Shown: in pieces, positions 9,364 through 17,488 of the stretch
Numbering within the stretch: the first letter of the stretch is position 1
How the letters are laid out: the number at the start of each line of letters is the position of its first letter
Assembly (NCBI GenBank): GCA_963575745.1
Contig: CAUYUJ010018301.1
Location: 52,501 to 77,500, forward strand
DNA length: 25,000 nt
From: Prorocentrum cordatum
Taxonomy: Eukaryota > Sar > Dinophyceae > Prorocentrales > Prorocentraceae
Reading direction: 5' to 3'
The notes under the pieces: model-generated
The model's input: the letters and a program-made list of their open reading frames with translations, nothing else
What the model was told of the DNA's origin: nothing
Databases searched by the model: none
Made by a program: the position numbers and the translations under genes

Positions 9364-10130
9364 GTAACACAACTCGGCACACGTTCCAGGCAGGCCAAGA
9401 TTGTTTCATGTTTCCTAGATTCTCGTCGTCCCCTCGATCTCCCATACGTCCTCGAATCCTTGAGGGAAGCAGCGTTTACTCGCGCCCCACTCCACTGACC
9501 GGAACTGCCGTCATCCGAAGAAGCACCTGCTGCAGTGGGGACGCGGCCGCAAGGAGCCCTCGCAAGGAGCCGCCCAGCCCTGAAAAGCCGCGCGCGAGAT
9601 GCACACGGGGGGGTAACCCCGAGCACCCTGAACGCAGCAGCTTCTTCAACGGCCGCGGGAAGTCATCGCTCAGCTCTCGGAGCGAAGAAACCTAGGGTAC
9701 CCTGACGAATAGCTGATGGTGTCTTGATGCGCTTCCCCACTGCACTGCAAACTCGGTTGCGTGAGCCTGGTTCCTTTTTTGGCCTTCGGAGCTCAATCAC
9801 GAATCGCTTCCCTTTGCAGTAGGAGCTCGACCACAAGAAACCTTCCACAATAAAAGCAACCCTGAGACCCCAGGACGCCCATGGATTTTGGTGTGGGGAC
9901 GCCACGCTTTCCGTAGCAGAAGCGTCGAAACCCAGGAAACCCAGGGCACCCTGGAGGCAACCTGGAGTGCTTCTCGGCGCGCAGAGGCGTGCAGGGGGGA
10001 GGGCTTCTTAGAAGGATGCCGCCTCTCATATCAGGGGTGGGCCTCGCAGCCAGACGAGGCCCGCGCCCTCTGAGAGGCCGGGGTGCTTCTGAGCAGCCCT
10101 CCCCCCTCCCCCATGCCTCCCTCTAGAGGC
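9362..10130. other. No recognisable gene
   Basis: Mixed-composition sequence with chance open frames of up to about 95 codons. I see no domain, RNA gene or convincing repeat. Confidence 0.4.
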
Positions 10131-10173
10131 CTCCTAGATGGGGTCGGAGAAGATGGGGTCGGAGGATCGCGCC

Positions 10174-10262
10174 GCATCGCCGATGCATCGGCGATGCATC
10201 GGCGATGCATCGGCGATGCACCGGCGATGCATCGACGATGCACCGGCGATGCATCGGCGACG
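10174..10262 (+). repeat. 12-bp palindromic minisatellite (CATCGGCGATGC)
   Basis: About seven consecutive 12-bp units related to CATCGGCGATGC, with single-base variants (CACCGG, CATCGA). The unit contains the palindrome GATGCATC, so each unit can pair with its neighbours. A 15-bp duplication (GATGGGGTCGGAGAA) precedes it at about 10136-10165. The period is a multiple of three, so frames remain open through it without implying a protein. Confidence 0.9.
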
Positions 10263-10411
10263 TCGACGAGAAGCAAGCCGTCGACCTCCCCCTGCGCGTG
10301 GCCGAACCGCACCCGAGGCCTCGGGACGCGCCCCTGGGGCTCGAGCGGGGCGCCTGCCCAGCAATCTCCGGCGATGCTTCTGCTGCCTCCTCCGGGCGCT
10401 CTTCCTGGAGC

Positions 10412-10698
10412 TCTCGGCCCTCCGCGGCCCATTGTCGGACCCCGCGGCCATCTCCGAAAGGAAGCCATGTGCAGGGGCCCCAGGACACGCAAATAAATGC
10501 ACACGAATAAACATAGTCCCAAGTGTTTCCCATATCTTCCTGGGTTGTTCTCTTCACCACTTCCCATAATCTCCTCTATGTTCTGGGGAATCGACGATGA
10601 ATTGTGTCTGTGTGTTTCCTTCCCTCCTGAGTCTTGGAACCCTCGGCCCTCCGGGGCCCGCTGTCGGACCCCGCGGCCACCTCCGAGAGGCAGCCATG
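10412..10698 (+). repeat. Pair of about 57-bp direct repeats
   Basis: 10412-10469 and 10642-10698 share CTCGGCCCTCCG(C/G)GGCCC, then TGTCGGACCCCGCGGCCA and CTCCGA(A/G)AGG, at about 85-90% identity by eye. The 170-bp spacer between them is unrelated and AT-richer. Confidence 0.8.
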
Positions 10699-10737
10699 GG
10701 GCGACAGGCCTGCCCCGGGCAAGGGCCCGGGGACCTC

Positions 10738-10945
10738 TGGTGGGACGCACATGGACATACTAGTACTATATGTCCTCCTTGGAGGCGCGCGTCCGACCCG
10801 AACATATAGTATACCCATCTTGTAGTATATCGTTTCCCGAGCGGTGTGGCCAGAAAGCGCCCGCCACGACGCATATACTATAAGATTTCTCGGTGCGCGC
10901 GTCGCCCCTGGGGGGGCGACGCACATATAGTATAAGTATGTTGGG
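10738..10945. repeat. Cluster of ATATAGTATA motifs and a GC hairpin
   Basis: TATAGTATA or its inverse TATACTATA occurs near 10803, 10873 and 10925, with a related ACTAGTACTATATG at 10759. A perfect 10-bp hairpin GCGTCGCCCC/GGGGCGACGC (10899-10908 with 10913-10922) lies inside. CGACGCA precedes two of the AT motifs. The AT islands stand out from the GC-rich surroundings. This may be a decayed nested inverted-repeat element. Confidence 0.6.
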
Positions 10946-10995
10946 GTGTTGCCGATCTGGGGCCGCAGGATTGGAAAACTCCTACCAGCGGATGT

Positions 10996-11225
10996 GAGGA
11001 GGCAACTGCTGGGAGGTCTCCGTCGGAAGGACGGAGCAGGATTCAGCCCCAGCTGGGAGCCATGTCGCCAGACTGGGCCTCGGGGCAAGCGGGATGGAGC
11101 GGGATTCAGCGGGATGAAGCGGGACTGAGCGGGATGAAGCCGGATTGAGCCGGACTTCGGACCAGTGCAACATCAGAATTTGACCTCCCAGGAGTGGCAT
11201 CCGAGCGGACGTATGGACGCATACC
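10996..11225 (+). repeat. Dispersed repeat 'GAGGCAAC', copy B
   Basis: Starts GAGGAGGCAACTGCTGGGAGG and ends near GGCATCCGAGCGGACGTATG. The copy at about 23457-23690 has both ends in the same order (GCATCCGAACGCGATCATG), so the repeat is about 230 bp. Inside is a 10-bp tandem array (11089-11158, seven units of GCGGGATGAA type). Confidence 0.65.
11089..11158 (+). repeat. 10-bp tandem repeat (GCGGGATGAA type)
   Basis: Seven consecutive 10-bp units beginning GC(G/C)GGA and varying in the last four bases. It sits inside the longer dispersed repeat. Confidence 0.85.
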
Positions 11226-11264
11226 ACACACCACCACCCCTAAAACAAGGCTAGGATCGGGATA

Positions 11265-11322
11265 AATCGCTCCAGAGCGTTCCGGAGCGCTCCCAGAGCG
11301 TTCCGGAACGTTCTGGAGCGGC
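11265..11322. repeat. GAGCGTTCCGGAGCG palindromic repeats
   Basis: Imperfect repetition of CCAGAGCGTTCCGGAGCG, in which each unit is close to its own inverse complement (CGTTCCGGAACG). Confidence 0.75.
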
Positions 11323-11620
11323 CGCGGCGCCCAATACATCCTCCAAACCCGCCGATTCTCAGAGATTTCGAGTTATCCCGTTCCGATTTTGTCCCGATCT
11401 TCGCGTCGTTTGACCACACCACCGCCCCTGACCAGGGTCATCCTGGGGCTCTCGGTGGGGCACAGGCCCTCCTGGCAGAGGCGGGGAGGGCGCACGCACC
11501 GCGCCCTGGCCGGCGGTGGCTTTCCTGGCCAGGCATGCCGGTGGTGTGTGACTGGGCACCTTCTGCGGATGCCGGGGCGTTGGAACCATCGATGTGTATA
11601 TGTGTGTATATTGTTGTTAT

Positions 11621-11731
11621 TTCTCTGTCTTTCTCTCTCTGTCTCTCTCTCTCTCTCTGACTCTGGGACACCTAGATCCTCCCTAACGGCCCCTTATGTG
11701 CTTCCTGTATGTGTGTCTCTCTCTCTCTCTC
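11621..11731 (+). repeat. (CT)n microsatellites
   Basis: CT-rich runs at about 11621-11658 and 11716-11731, separated by unique sequence. Confidence 0.85.
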
Positions 11732-11892
11732 TTGTTTTACCTGTTTTGTCTGCTGTCAACCCTCTGCTGCCATGATTGAATGATCAAGCCCAACTAGGCC
11801 ATGTCTGCCTCGTTGGATTCGGGAGGGCGCATTAAACAATCCGGGGTTGGTCCGGCCAGCCATGGACTGTCTCATGCGCCGCCCTGTCCCTG

Positions 11893-11966
11893 CCAGGCCG
11901 GCATATACACCGACCCCAGGCCGAGCACAGGCTTGGCCAGGGACGGTGCGCAAAACACCGCCTGCT
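11893..11966. repeat. Orphan copy of the gene-array 3' flank
   Basis: The sequence CCCCAGGCCGAGCACAGGCT and the following GGCCAGGGACGGTGCG..AAACACCG closely match 21510-21560, which lies about 160-210 bp beyond the stop codon of gene copy 3. A weaker version lies at 17899-17945 beyond copy 2. No cysteine-rich reading frame accompanies this copy. Confidence 0.7.
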
Positions 11967-12660
11967 TCTTAACTGCATCTGCCACCGTGCGAGTTGGAGT
12001 GTCCTCAGGTCCCTACGAGTTTTCTGCATCCAATATTGTATATTGCATATTTTCTCGAAAGGGGTCCACTGACTGGAGCTCCTGGCGCTCATGGGCGCTA
12101 CCGGGAGTTCCCCGTGTGACTTGTCCAAAGGCCAGGAGCGCGTTGTTCGGGAACAGCATGTCCAACATGGCTTAAGATGGTCCCGGGGACCGCCCTGGAG
12201 CTCTCTTGCGCACCTCCTGGGTCGTCTTGGAGGCCCGTCTTTGATACGTCTGGACAAGCGCTGACTCAACATCTCGCCAGACATCGACCCTGGCCTGGAC
12301 CCGAGGCGATGTGGCAAGAGCCGCTCGTAGCAAAGATTCGGGTCGCGACGCTCATCTACTGCCATGGGAAGCGGCTGGCCTGGAGAACCCCCACCTGCCC
12401 AGTGTCGACGAAGCGAATGAAAATTAAAAAAACACCAGAGAAACACCCCAATCAAAGGATGGTTCTGGGAACCCAAAACCCACCGAAATCGGCCCGGAAC
12501 CCAGAACTGGGAACCCGGGAACCCAGCCTGCTACCAAAATCGGCGGGAAACTTTCGCCAAATCCTTTTCAACTCCGCCAGGACCCCTTCGGTGCAAGCAC
12601 CGACTGGGGAAAAGCCACACGATCTTCCAGATCGCTTGGCCCTTACTGCTGCGCGAGGCC
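11967..12660. other. No supported gene; weak minus-strand open frame
   Basis: A minus-strand frame of 214 codons (11832-12476) is open here. It is Arg/Ser/Cys/Trp-rich with no recognisable domain, and its 3' part overlaps the repeat at 11893-11966, which argues against a real gene. GGGAACCC words recur at 12466-12530. Confidence 0.35.
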
Positions 12661-12676
12661 CCCGAGCATGACGGTA

Positions 12677-12823
12677 CAGGGCAGTTTTTTATACATTGGA
12701 TGTTTTAGTAGATGATTAATGCATGAATGAAATTATGCATGAACTCATCGTTGTTCTTAATACTAAATCCCTGCATTTTCAATACATGATCCGCACGCGG
12801 AGCATGTATTAAAAACGGCACTG
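12677..12823. mobile_element. Tc1/mariner-type MITE with TA target sites
   Basis: The left end CAGGGCAGTTTTTTATACAT and the inverse of the right end CAGTGCCGTTTTTAATACAT match at 17 of 20 positions. A TA dinucleotide flanks each end (12675-12676 and 12824-12825), as expected for Tc1/mariner-like target duplications. The 147-bp body is AT-rich and non-coding. A second perfect-arm hairpin (TCCGC/GCGGA core) lies beside the right end. The element is about 210 bp from the stop codon of gene copy 1. Confidence 0.75.
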
Positions 12824-13033
12824 TACCACCAAGCGGGAGGCGGTGCAGACCCCAGGTCGGGTCGGCAGAGGGACCGCCCGTTCTTGTCTGCACTGGTCGT
12901 TCTGGGCGCCCAAATGTGCCAATACCCAACGCAAAAACCAACCGCTCAGGTATATTCCGCGTGCCAACGAGCGCAAAGATACACCTCTGGCTCCCACCAC
13001 GGCCCGACCGACCGGGCACGGGCGCTGGTGCGC

Positions 13034-13369
13034 TCACTCGCAGTGCACGTTCACGCCCTGGTCCGTGCAGTCCTTCGGGCGGCAGGTGGTCGGGACCGCG
13101 GTGTCTGGGAAGCACTTGGAGCTGCAGAAGTTGCTGAACGCCTGCTTCTGTGCCCCCAGCGTGTCGCCCTCCGTACAGAACACCGCGAGGCACACGTCGG
13201 TCTTGGTCTGGCTGTGGAGCGAGCCCACGGGAGCGGTGCACTCCTTCTCGCCCCCGTCCACCGGCGCACAGCAGTCGCAGTGGCACGTGCCCGGGCTGTA
13301 CTTGGAGGCGCTCGCGACGCTCACCGCCGACAGGCCCAGGAGGGCCACGAACACCGCGACGGTCTGCAT
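13034..13369 (-). CDS. Secreted 12-cysteine protein, array copy 1 (unknown family)
   Basis: The gene encodes 111 residues without an intron in the coding part. Residues 1-21 form a signal peptide: a hydrophobic VAVFVALLGLSAVSVA core and an ASA motif giving probable cleavage after Ala21. The 90-residue mature part has 12 cysteines (29, 31, 33, 34, 44, 60, 65, 82, 86, 96, 101, 110) in the pattern CxCxCC-x9-C-x15-C-x4-C-x16-C-x3-C-x9-C-x4-C-x8-C, enough for six disulfides, and is net acidic. The Met start was chosen because it precedes the signal peptide in all four copies; an upstream in-frame extension (open to 13759) is not conserved in copies 3 and 4. It differs from copy 2 by one silent base. 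It is presumably exported or enters the secretory pathway. I do not recognise the family and assign no function. Confidence 0.85.
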   Translation of the reverse strand: MQTVAVFVALLGLSAVSVASASKYSPGTCHCDCCAPVDGGEKECTAPVGSLHSQTKTDVCLAVFCTEGDTLGAQKQAFSNFCSSKCFPDTAVPTTCRPKDCTDQGVNVHCE

Positions 13370-13460
13370 TGGCTCGGAGAGGCTGGTCCGGGGATCGGTG
13401 ACCGGGGCGGCGCAACTGAGGAGAACAGCTCGGGCCAGAGCGGCAGCGGAGGGGAGGGGG
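13370..13460 (-). promoter_or_regulatory. Conserved 5' leader with candidate splice acceptor (copy 1)
   Basis: On the minus strand CTGTTCTCCTCAG ends at 13416, 46 nt before the ATG. This is a pyrimidine-rich AG like a 3' splice site. The AG position is kept in copy 2 (46 nt) and, with different sequence, in copies 3 and 4 (43 nt). It could be a cis or trans splice acceptor. Conservation fades just upstream of CCGCTGCCG. No TATA box is evident. Confidence 0.4.
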
Positions 13461-13674
13461 CGGTACCGGAGGAGGCCAGTCTCACCTTCCACAAGGGCGC
13501 TGCAGCTGCAGGACGATGTCGGCCGTCCGCTCAGCGCCTCGTGGGGTCGCATGGTGCTCCTGTGCTTTCTGACCGGGTGTCTCAGAAATGCCGCATTCGG
13601 CCCCCTCCTCGCTGCGAGCCGCACCCAGCCCCCGGCCGCTGCGGCAGAGCACTTCCTGAGGAGACCCGGCACAT

Positions 13675-13854
13675 CCGCCACCGCGCCCTGAGGCACGAGT
13701 TGGATGGTGCTCGGGTCCCTTGGAGCGATCATCCTTCCTCCGCCCCGAGGAAGACCCAAACCAGGTTTCTGGGGGCGCGCCGCGGCTCTCTGCGGGTTTG
13801 TTGTCGCGTCTCTCCCGCGACTTGGCGCGTGTTGTCACCTCAGTTTTTCGGAAG
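13675..13854. repeat. Upstream spacer shared with copy 2 and a solo site
   Basis: CACATCCGCCACCG.. GAGTTGGATGGTGCTCGGGTCCCT resembles 18932-18973 (GAGTCGGAGTGTCCTCAGGTCCCT) and 11990-12018. The following GTCGCG(T/G)CTCTC segment aligns with 19035-19085. This is diverged duplication of the gene unit's upstream flank. Confidence 0.6.
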
Positions 13855-14345
13855 CCAGAGGGCCCCAAGGCGGGCCAGGAGAGCCCAACAAGAGAGGCCC
13901 AAGCCCCAAAGGGGCAACACGAACCGAAACTTCGAGCTCTCCAAGATATCCCCTAGACGTGCCAAGATACACACACACACACACGACGGCCGAAGATGGA
14001 CTGAAGACTGTCCCTGAAAGACGGCCCGAGAGGCCCCCGAAGGTCTCCAAGAAAACCTCCAGGACGCCCAAATCTTGGCTGTAAGTGTGTCAGAGATGCT
14101 CGCGTTCTCGCCGTTTCGGGTTTCCGGCGTTCCAAGACGGCCCAATGCGCCCCAAAGACCGACCCAAAACGGTCCAAAAAGACCCCAAGAGGCCCGCATG
14201 ACACCCCAACAGGGTCCCAAGACGGCCCCCAAGAGAACCACATGACTGCCCTATCGACCTCGAAGACGGCCCTCAAGCCCCCAAAGAGAGACCCACGACT
14301 GCCCAGATAGGGCCCCAAGACGGCCCCAAAACGGCCCCTACAGAT
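13855..14345. repeat. CCAAGAGGCC-type tract upstream of copy 1
   Basis: Degenerate CCAAGACGGCC/CCAAGAGGCC words. Landmarks shared with the copy 2 tract include CGAAACTTCGAGCTCTCCA-like sequence at 13924-13943 (compare 19358-19375), GCGTTCTCGCCGTTTCGGG at 14102 (compare 20252), and AGAGAGACCCACGACTGC at 14284 (compare 20369). A short (CA)n lies at 13971-13983. The tract is one element of the repeated gene unit. Confidence 0.75.
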
Positions 14346-14745
14346 GGCACGTGTAGTATGGACGATGGGACAGAATCGCGTACAAAATGCAACGCGACAC
14401 AAGGGGACCATCAAATCCGCGGGGGGTGAGGTAGAACCTGTTACTCTTTAAGAGGGAGGCTTGATGTGGAGCGCAATCTATGTTGTGAAATTAACCCTGC
14501 CGAACTTGAAGTTGTCAACTCCACTGCTCGCGCAATCATCCCACCCACCCACCCGCAACATGAATTACAAAACCCACGCGGCGACGATTGCGATGGCTGC
14601 CGGCGCTGGCTGATGCATCTCTGCGGCCGCGCTTGCCCGAGCATGCTCGCGCGCGAAGCGGCCAGCTAGTTTGGCGCGATCGACGCGGCCGCGGTGGGGC
14701 TGACCGCCAGGCACTTCCCAGCGGGCACTTTAGTGCGAATCGGCG
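14346..14745. other. No recognisable feature
   Basis: Mixed composition with no domain or RNA gene. GTAGTATGGACGATGGG at 14354 resembles GTAGGATGGACGATGGG at 15567. Confidence 0.4.
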
Positions 14746-14761
14746 AGTTGGGCAAGCGCGA

Positions 14762-14905
14762 GGTCATGGCAACGTCGACAACGGTAGACACGATGATGGT
14801 AGTAGCGATGCTGGTGACGATGGTGACAACGACGACGGCAAGGCCATTGACGGCGCCGATGCCGACCACACCGACGACGATGCGGCGTCCTCGCGTCGGT
14901 GATGA
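14762..14905 (+). repeat. Degenerate GAC/GAT trinucleotide tract
   Basis: GACGATG and ACGACG words keep several frames open. They read as Asp-rich on one plus frame and Val/Ile/Thr-rich, falsely membrane-like, on the minus strand. I treat it as low-complexity DNA. Confidence 0.65.
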
Positions 14906-15039
14906 CGGTTTTGGAGAAAGTTCGACATGCGCACGCGGCCGACGCGGTAGACTGGCCCACATGGTATTATTTGACACGGATCGTGCCACCCCCCCCTCCA
15001 GCACGCGCGCATGCGCGTTCGAATGCCTTCGACATGCAG

Positions 15040-15510
15040 GCGTGTTTCAAACATGCTTGTGCACAACAATGTGATTTACCTGGTTTTGAGGCACTCAAGT
15101 TTGAAATCCTTGCGAAACCACCTGAAGGATGTCGGCGTGCGCGCGCGACGACGCGCGCGTGCACTGCGCCGCGTCTTTGGCAAGGGATTCTTGCGACAGC
15201 ACGCGCGCAAGGGGCGCTCGAGCGATTTCGACACGCGGCGCGCGAGAGGCCCGTTTGGTAGCATATTATGCACATGTTGGCAAACCTGTGGTTCATCACA
15301 CTTCACCAGAGGCGCGGGCGCAATCTTGTTTTGAACATTCGTGTTGCGAAACCATGCTTATATAGACAAATATAAATGTACATACAGGTTCGGGACGCTC
15401 GATTTTGAAATCCTTACGAGACCCCTGTGTTCCTCTACATGTTCGGCATGCGCGCGAAACGACGCGCGCGTGTGCACTGCGTCCAGTCTTTTGCAATGAC
15501 TTGTGATAAA
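15040..15510 (+). repeat. Two diverged tandem copies of a unit about 310 bp apart
   Basis: 15040-15195 and 15325-15510 share, in order, TTT(C/G)AAACAT-like sequence, TTTGAAATCCTT(G/A)CGA, a GCGCGCGAcgACGCGCGCGT palindrome followed by GCACTGCG, and TCTTTGGCAA/TCTTTTGCAA. The offset at the TTTGAAATCCTT landmark is about 306-312 bp. The palindrome could form a hairpin in both copies. No gene is visible. Confidence 0.7.
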
Positions 15511-15862
15511 CGAGCATCAGAGAAGGAGGGAATATTGCTGGCTTGGCTGGGACGATATGATCATATGTAGGATGGACGATGGGGACGATAGGGGCAGAGG
15601 CCGATGCACATTGCAGCACGGAAAAGGGAGGCGTCACTCGGTAAGAGAAGTCGGGGGTGGACAAACCTCCCTTTAGTAAACCTCCCTTCAGTGAAAACGG
15701 CCTGGGACCGAAACCGACGGACCTGGACCCGCAAAAATGACGGCCGCGATGCCCTCTCGCGAACCGAAAACGGCCAATTCGCTAATCGACGTGTCAGGGT
15801 AGGAGGTCTGTCTACCCCCGAGAAAGGAGGATATACGCGGTGCAATCTTCGTTGTACAATCT
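15511..15862. other. No recognisable feature
   Basis: Short internal duplication (AAACCTCCCTT at about 15664 and 15678). No gene is supported. Confidence 0.45.
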
Positions 15863-16087
15863 AGGCGGCGACGGGGCGGCGACGGGGACAGCATAGCCGC
15901 CAGAAAGGCGGTCAGGGCCATTCGACGATCAGCGCCGAGGCGGCGACAAGGCGGCGACGGCGACAACAGAGCCGGCAGGCTAACAATCAGGCCCAGACGC
16001 CGGGCGGAGACGAGGCGGCAACGGGGCGGCGACGGCGACAACGTAGCCGCCAGACCGGCGGTCAGGCCCAGTTTCTTAGAGCAGAAG
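15863..16087. repeat. Three 75-bp tandem repeats
   Basis: Units start at 15863, 15938 and 16013, exactly 75 bp apart, each opening AGGCGGC(G/A)AC(G/A)(G/A)GGCGGCGACG. Each holds a GCCGCC..GGCGG-type hairpin, which is less clear in unit 2. On the minus strand they lie in a 161-codon frame (15688-16173) as three 25-residue repeats with an LSPSPP core. The period is a multiple of three, so this does not prove coding. Confidence 0.85.
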
Positions 16088-16121
16088 CAAGATACCAAAG
16101 TGCAAGCACGGGTTGGAACAT

Positions 16122-16200
16122 GAGATCGGCATTCGACCCGCCGATGTGGTATGCGACTGACATTGAGATCCATCGCCTCGTGAAGTAGGAAGACGCTTGA
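16122..16200 (+). repeat. Dispersed repeat ending in WxxT(D/N)IEIHR frame, copy A
   Basis: Aligns with 21067-21147 at roughly three-quarters identity. On the plus strand 16150-16191 reads W-Y-A-T-D-I-E-I-H-R-L-V-K-stop, and the other copy reads W-H-E-T-N-I-E-I-H-R-P-M-M-stop, with the stop in the same place. Three of the differences within IEIHR are silent third-position changes. It may be the C-terminal remnant of an unrecognised gene or transposon protein. Confidence 0.5.
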
Positions 16201-16206
16201 ATTAGA

Positions 16207-16602
16207 TTAGGGAAACCACATCAATCTCGGCAGCATCCTTCTGACTGGCTGCGGCCACCTTAAAGCTAAACGTACGGCAACACATGCAAAGAAATCATCA
16301 TTGAAAGGATTCCCGCCAACAGATTTCTCGCATGATACGTTCTGATATATCAGCTCTGCGTTGCCTGCCTGGAAAAACTGGTAGCAACATGGTGCGCCCT
16401 CTGGACTGCTTGGGACTCTGAGAACCCAAAAATATAAACTTTCAACCAGGACTCGACATGCACCACGCTTCCCATCCCCGTCTTGTTTTCGTTCTCCCTC
16501 GTTCTGTCTTCGCCCCGCCCTTGTCGCAAAATGACACCAAAACGACAACGGTCCCAGAGATCGCAAGACCGCCGAGCCTTGCGTTCGATAGACGGCCAAC
16601 AC
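16207..16602 (-). other. Weak candidate coding stretch (131 codons)
   Basis: The frame is open from 16602 to a stop at 16207. The part at about 16240-16440 is AT-richer than its surroundings and encodes a Cys/Phe/Asn-containing segment (CCYQFFQAGNAELIYQNVSC) that looks less like GC-driven noise than most frames here. The N-terminal half is Arg/Gln/Lys-rich and unconvincing. I recognise no domain, and no second copy supports it. It may be one exon or chance. Confidence 0.2.
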
Positions 16603-16714
16603 AGCTACATCGAAGCCGACGCTGGGCCTACGCTGGGCCTATACGCAGACCCGAAGCCCGTGCTTGTCCCATTCGCGATAACGACGTGCACCAGCCCCCC
16701 ATCCCCGCCCCCCC

Positions 16715-16815
16715 TCCACCCACCCCTGGCCAAGCCACGCCTCGCGCTGGCGGCGGCCTGGGACTCAGCCGCTCCCTCTGGCAATCCCAGGCGGCACCGG
16801 CGCGCATCATGACGC
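16715..16815 (+). repeat. Dispersed repeat, copy A (partner at 17655-17740)
   Basis: CCCCTGGCCAAG.. GGGACTCAGC.. GGCAATCCCAGGCGGCACCGGCGCG.ATCATGACGCGAC parallels CCCCTGGTCAAG.. GGGAATCAGC.. GCATTCCCAGACGGTGCCAGCGCG.ATCGTGACGTGAC at 17663-17740. The second copy lies about 365-440 bp beyond the stop of gene copy 2. Confidence 0.7.
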
Positions 16816-17070
16816 GACCGGCCGCCGCCCCGCCTCCCCCGTCCCCCCGGCCACGCCCGGGCATCGCGAGGGAAGATAGAACTTGAGCAGGGACCGACCG
16901 TCACGGCATTCCTACAGAGGCCTACCACGACGTGTTCTCAGAACCCAAGAATGCCCTATGAGCAAAAGCAGTGTTCTCAGAACAGAAGGCCGCCGTGCTG
17001 AAACTAGACAGTCCCAGCCAGAAATGCTCTGAGAACATGCCGTGCAGACAACCAAAGGTTCTTAGCACAC
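16816..17070. other. Stretch with repeated TTCTCAGAAC words, no gene
   Basis: GTTCTCAGAAC or its near inverse GCTCTGAGAAC occurs at about 16933, 16973 and 17027. This palindromic word is also reminiscent of 7752-7821. No coding signature. Confidence 0.5.
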
Positions 17071-17075
17071 TCTTT

Positions 17076-17269
17076 TCGGGTCGGGCGAAAGGGAGGGATA
17101 GCAAAGGGGGGGGTGAGAATCAGCTCTCGTAGCTGATTTTCCCGGCGCCTCCCGGCGCCGGAGGCGTCCCTGTATCGAGGAATGGGCCCCTCGGTGGGGC
17201 CGAAACCAGCTGCATGCAGCAAACTTCGTAACCCCCCCTTTCCCAATCCCCCCCTTTCGCCCGACCCGA
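17076..17269. mobile_element. MITE with 5-bp target-site duplication, family V
   Basis: The terminal inverted repeat TCGGGTCGGGCGAAAGGG (17076-17093) pairs exactly with 17252-17269. The arms continue imperfectly inward (CAAAGGGGGG.. and CAGCT..GAAA-type sequence) to a GC-rich central hairpin (GGCGCCTCCCGGCGCC, about 17144-17159). TCTTT is present immediately outside both ends (17071-17075 and 17270-17274), a perfect 5-bp target-site duplication. Length is 194 bp, with no coding capacity. Confidence 0.85.
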
Positions 17270-17488
17270 TCTTTGGTGGACCTATCGGCACGCCAGGACG
17301 CTTCGCGGAAACGAGCCGCCCACAGACCCACGGCAGCGCGGGTCGAGGACACGAGGCCCCTGCGCCGAAGGCCCGAGGCCCCACGGAAAGGCATGCCACA
17401 CAGCGGAGAGCACTAGAGCACGGCAAGGTGGAGGCCCCAACCACGAAGAGCAGGAGCCCACGTTTGTATCAGTCGCGATTGCGCTCAG
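17270..17488. other. Short spacer, no feature seen
   Basis: GC-rich sequence between two inverted-repeat elements. No gene is visible. Confidence 0.4.

Noticed and set aside
10174-10262. Possible CRISPR array
   Set aside because: Units are 12 bp, directly adjacent and without spacers. This is a minisatellite.
11832-12476. 214-codon minus-strand frame
   Set aside because: No recognisable domain, and part of it overlaps a segment repeated in the 3' flank of gene copy 3. It is more likely a chance frame in GC-rich DNA.
12843-13691. Plus-strand frames antisense to each cysteine-rich gene (also at 17916, 21176 and 23639)
   Set aside because: Open and conserved because the third codon positions of the two strands coincide, so silent changes on one strand are silent on the other too. 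They have no shared start or stop, no signal peptide and no coherent domain, whereas the minus-strand frame has all of these.
13034-13759. N-terminally extended 241-residue version of gene copy 1
   Set aside because: The extension is only partly alike in copy 2 and is interrupted in copies 3 and 4. The internal Met precedes a good signal peptide in all four.
14666-15004. Apparent membrane protein (Val/Ile/Thr-rich minus-strand frame)
   Set aside because: The hydrophobic stretch is the translation of a degenerate GAC/GAT repeat. The opposite strand gives an Asp-rich frame over the same DNA.
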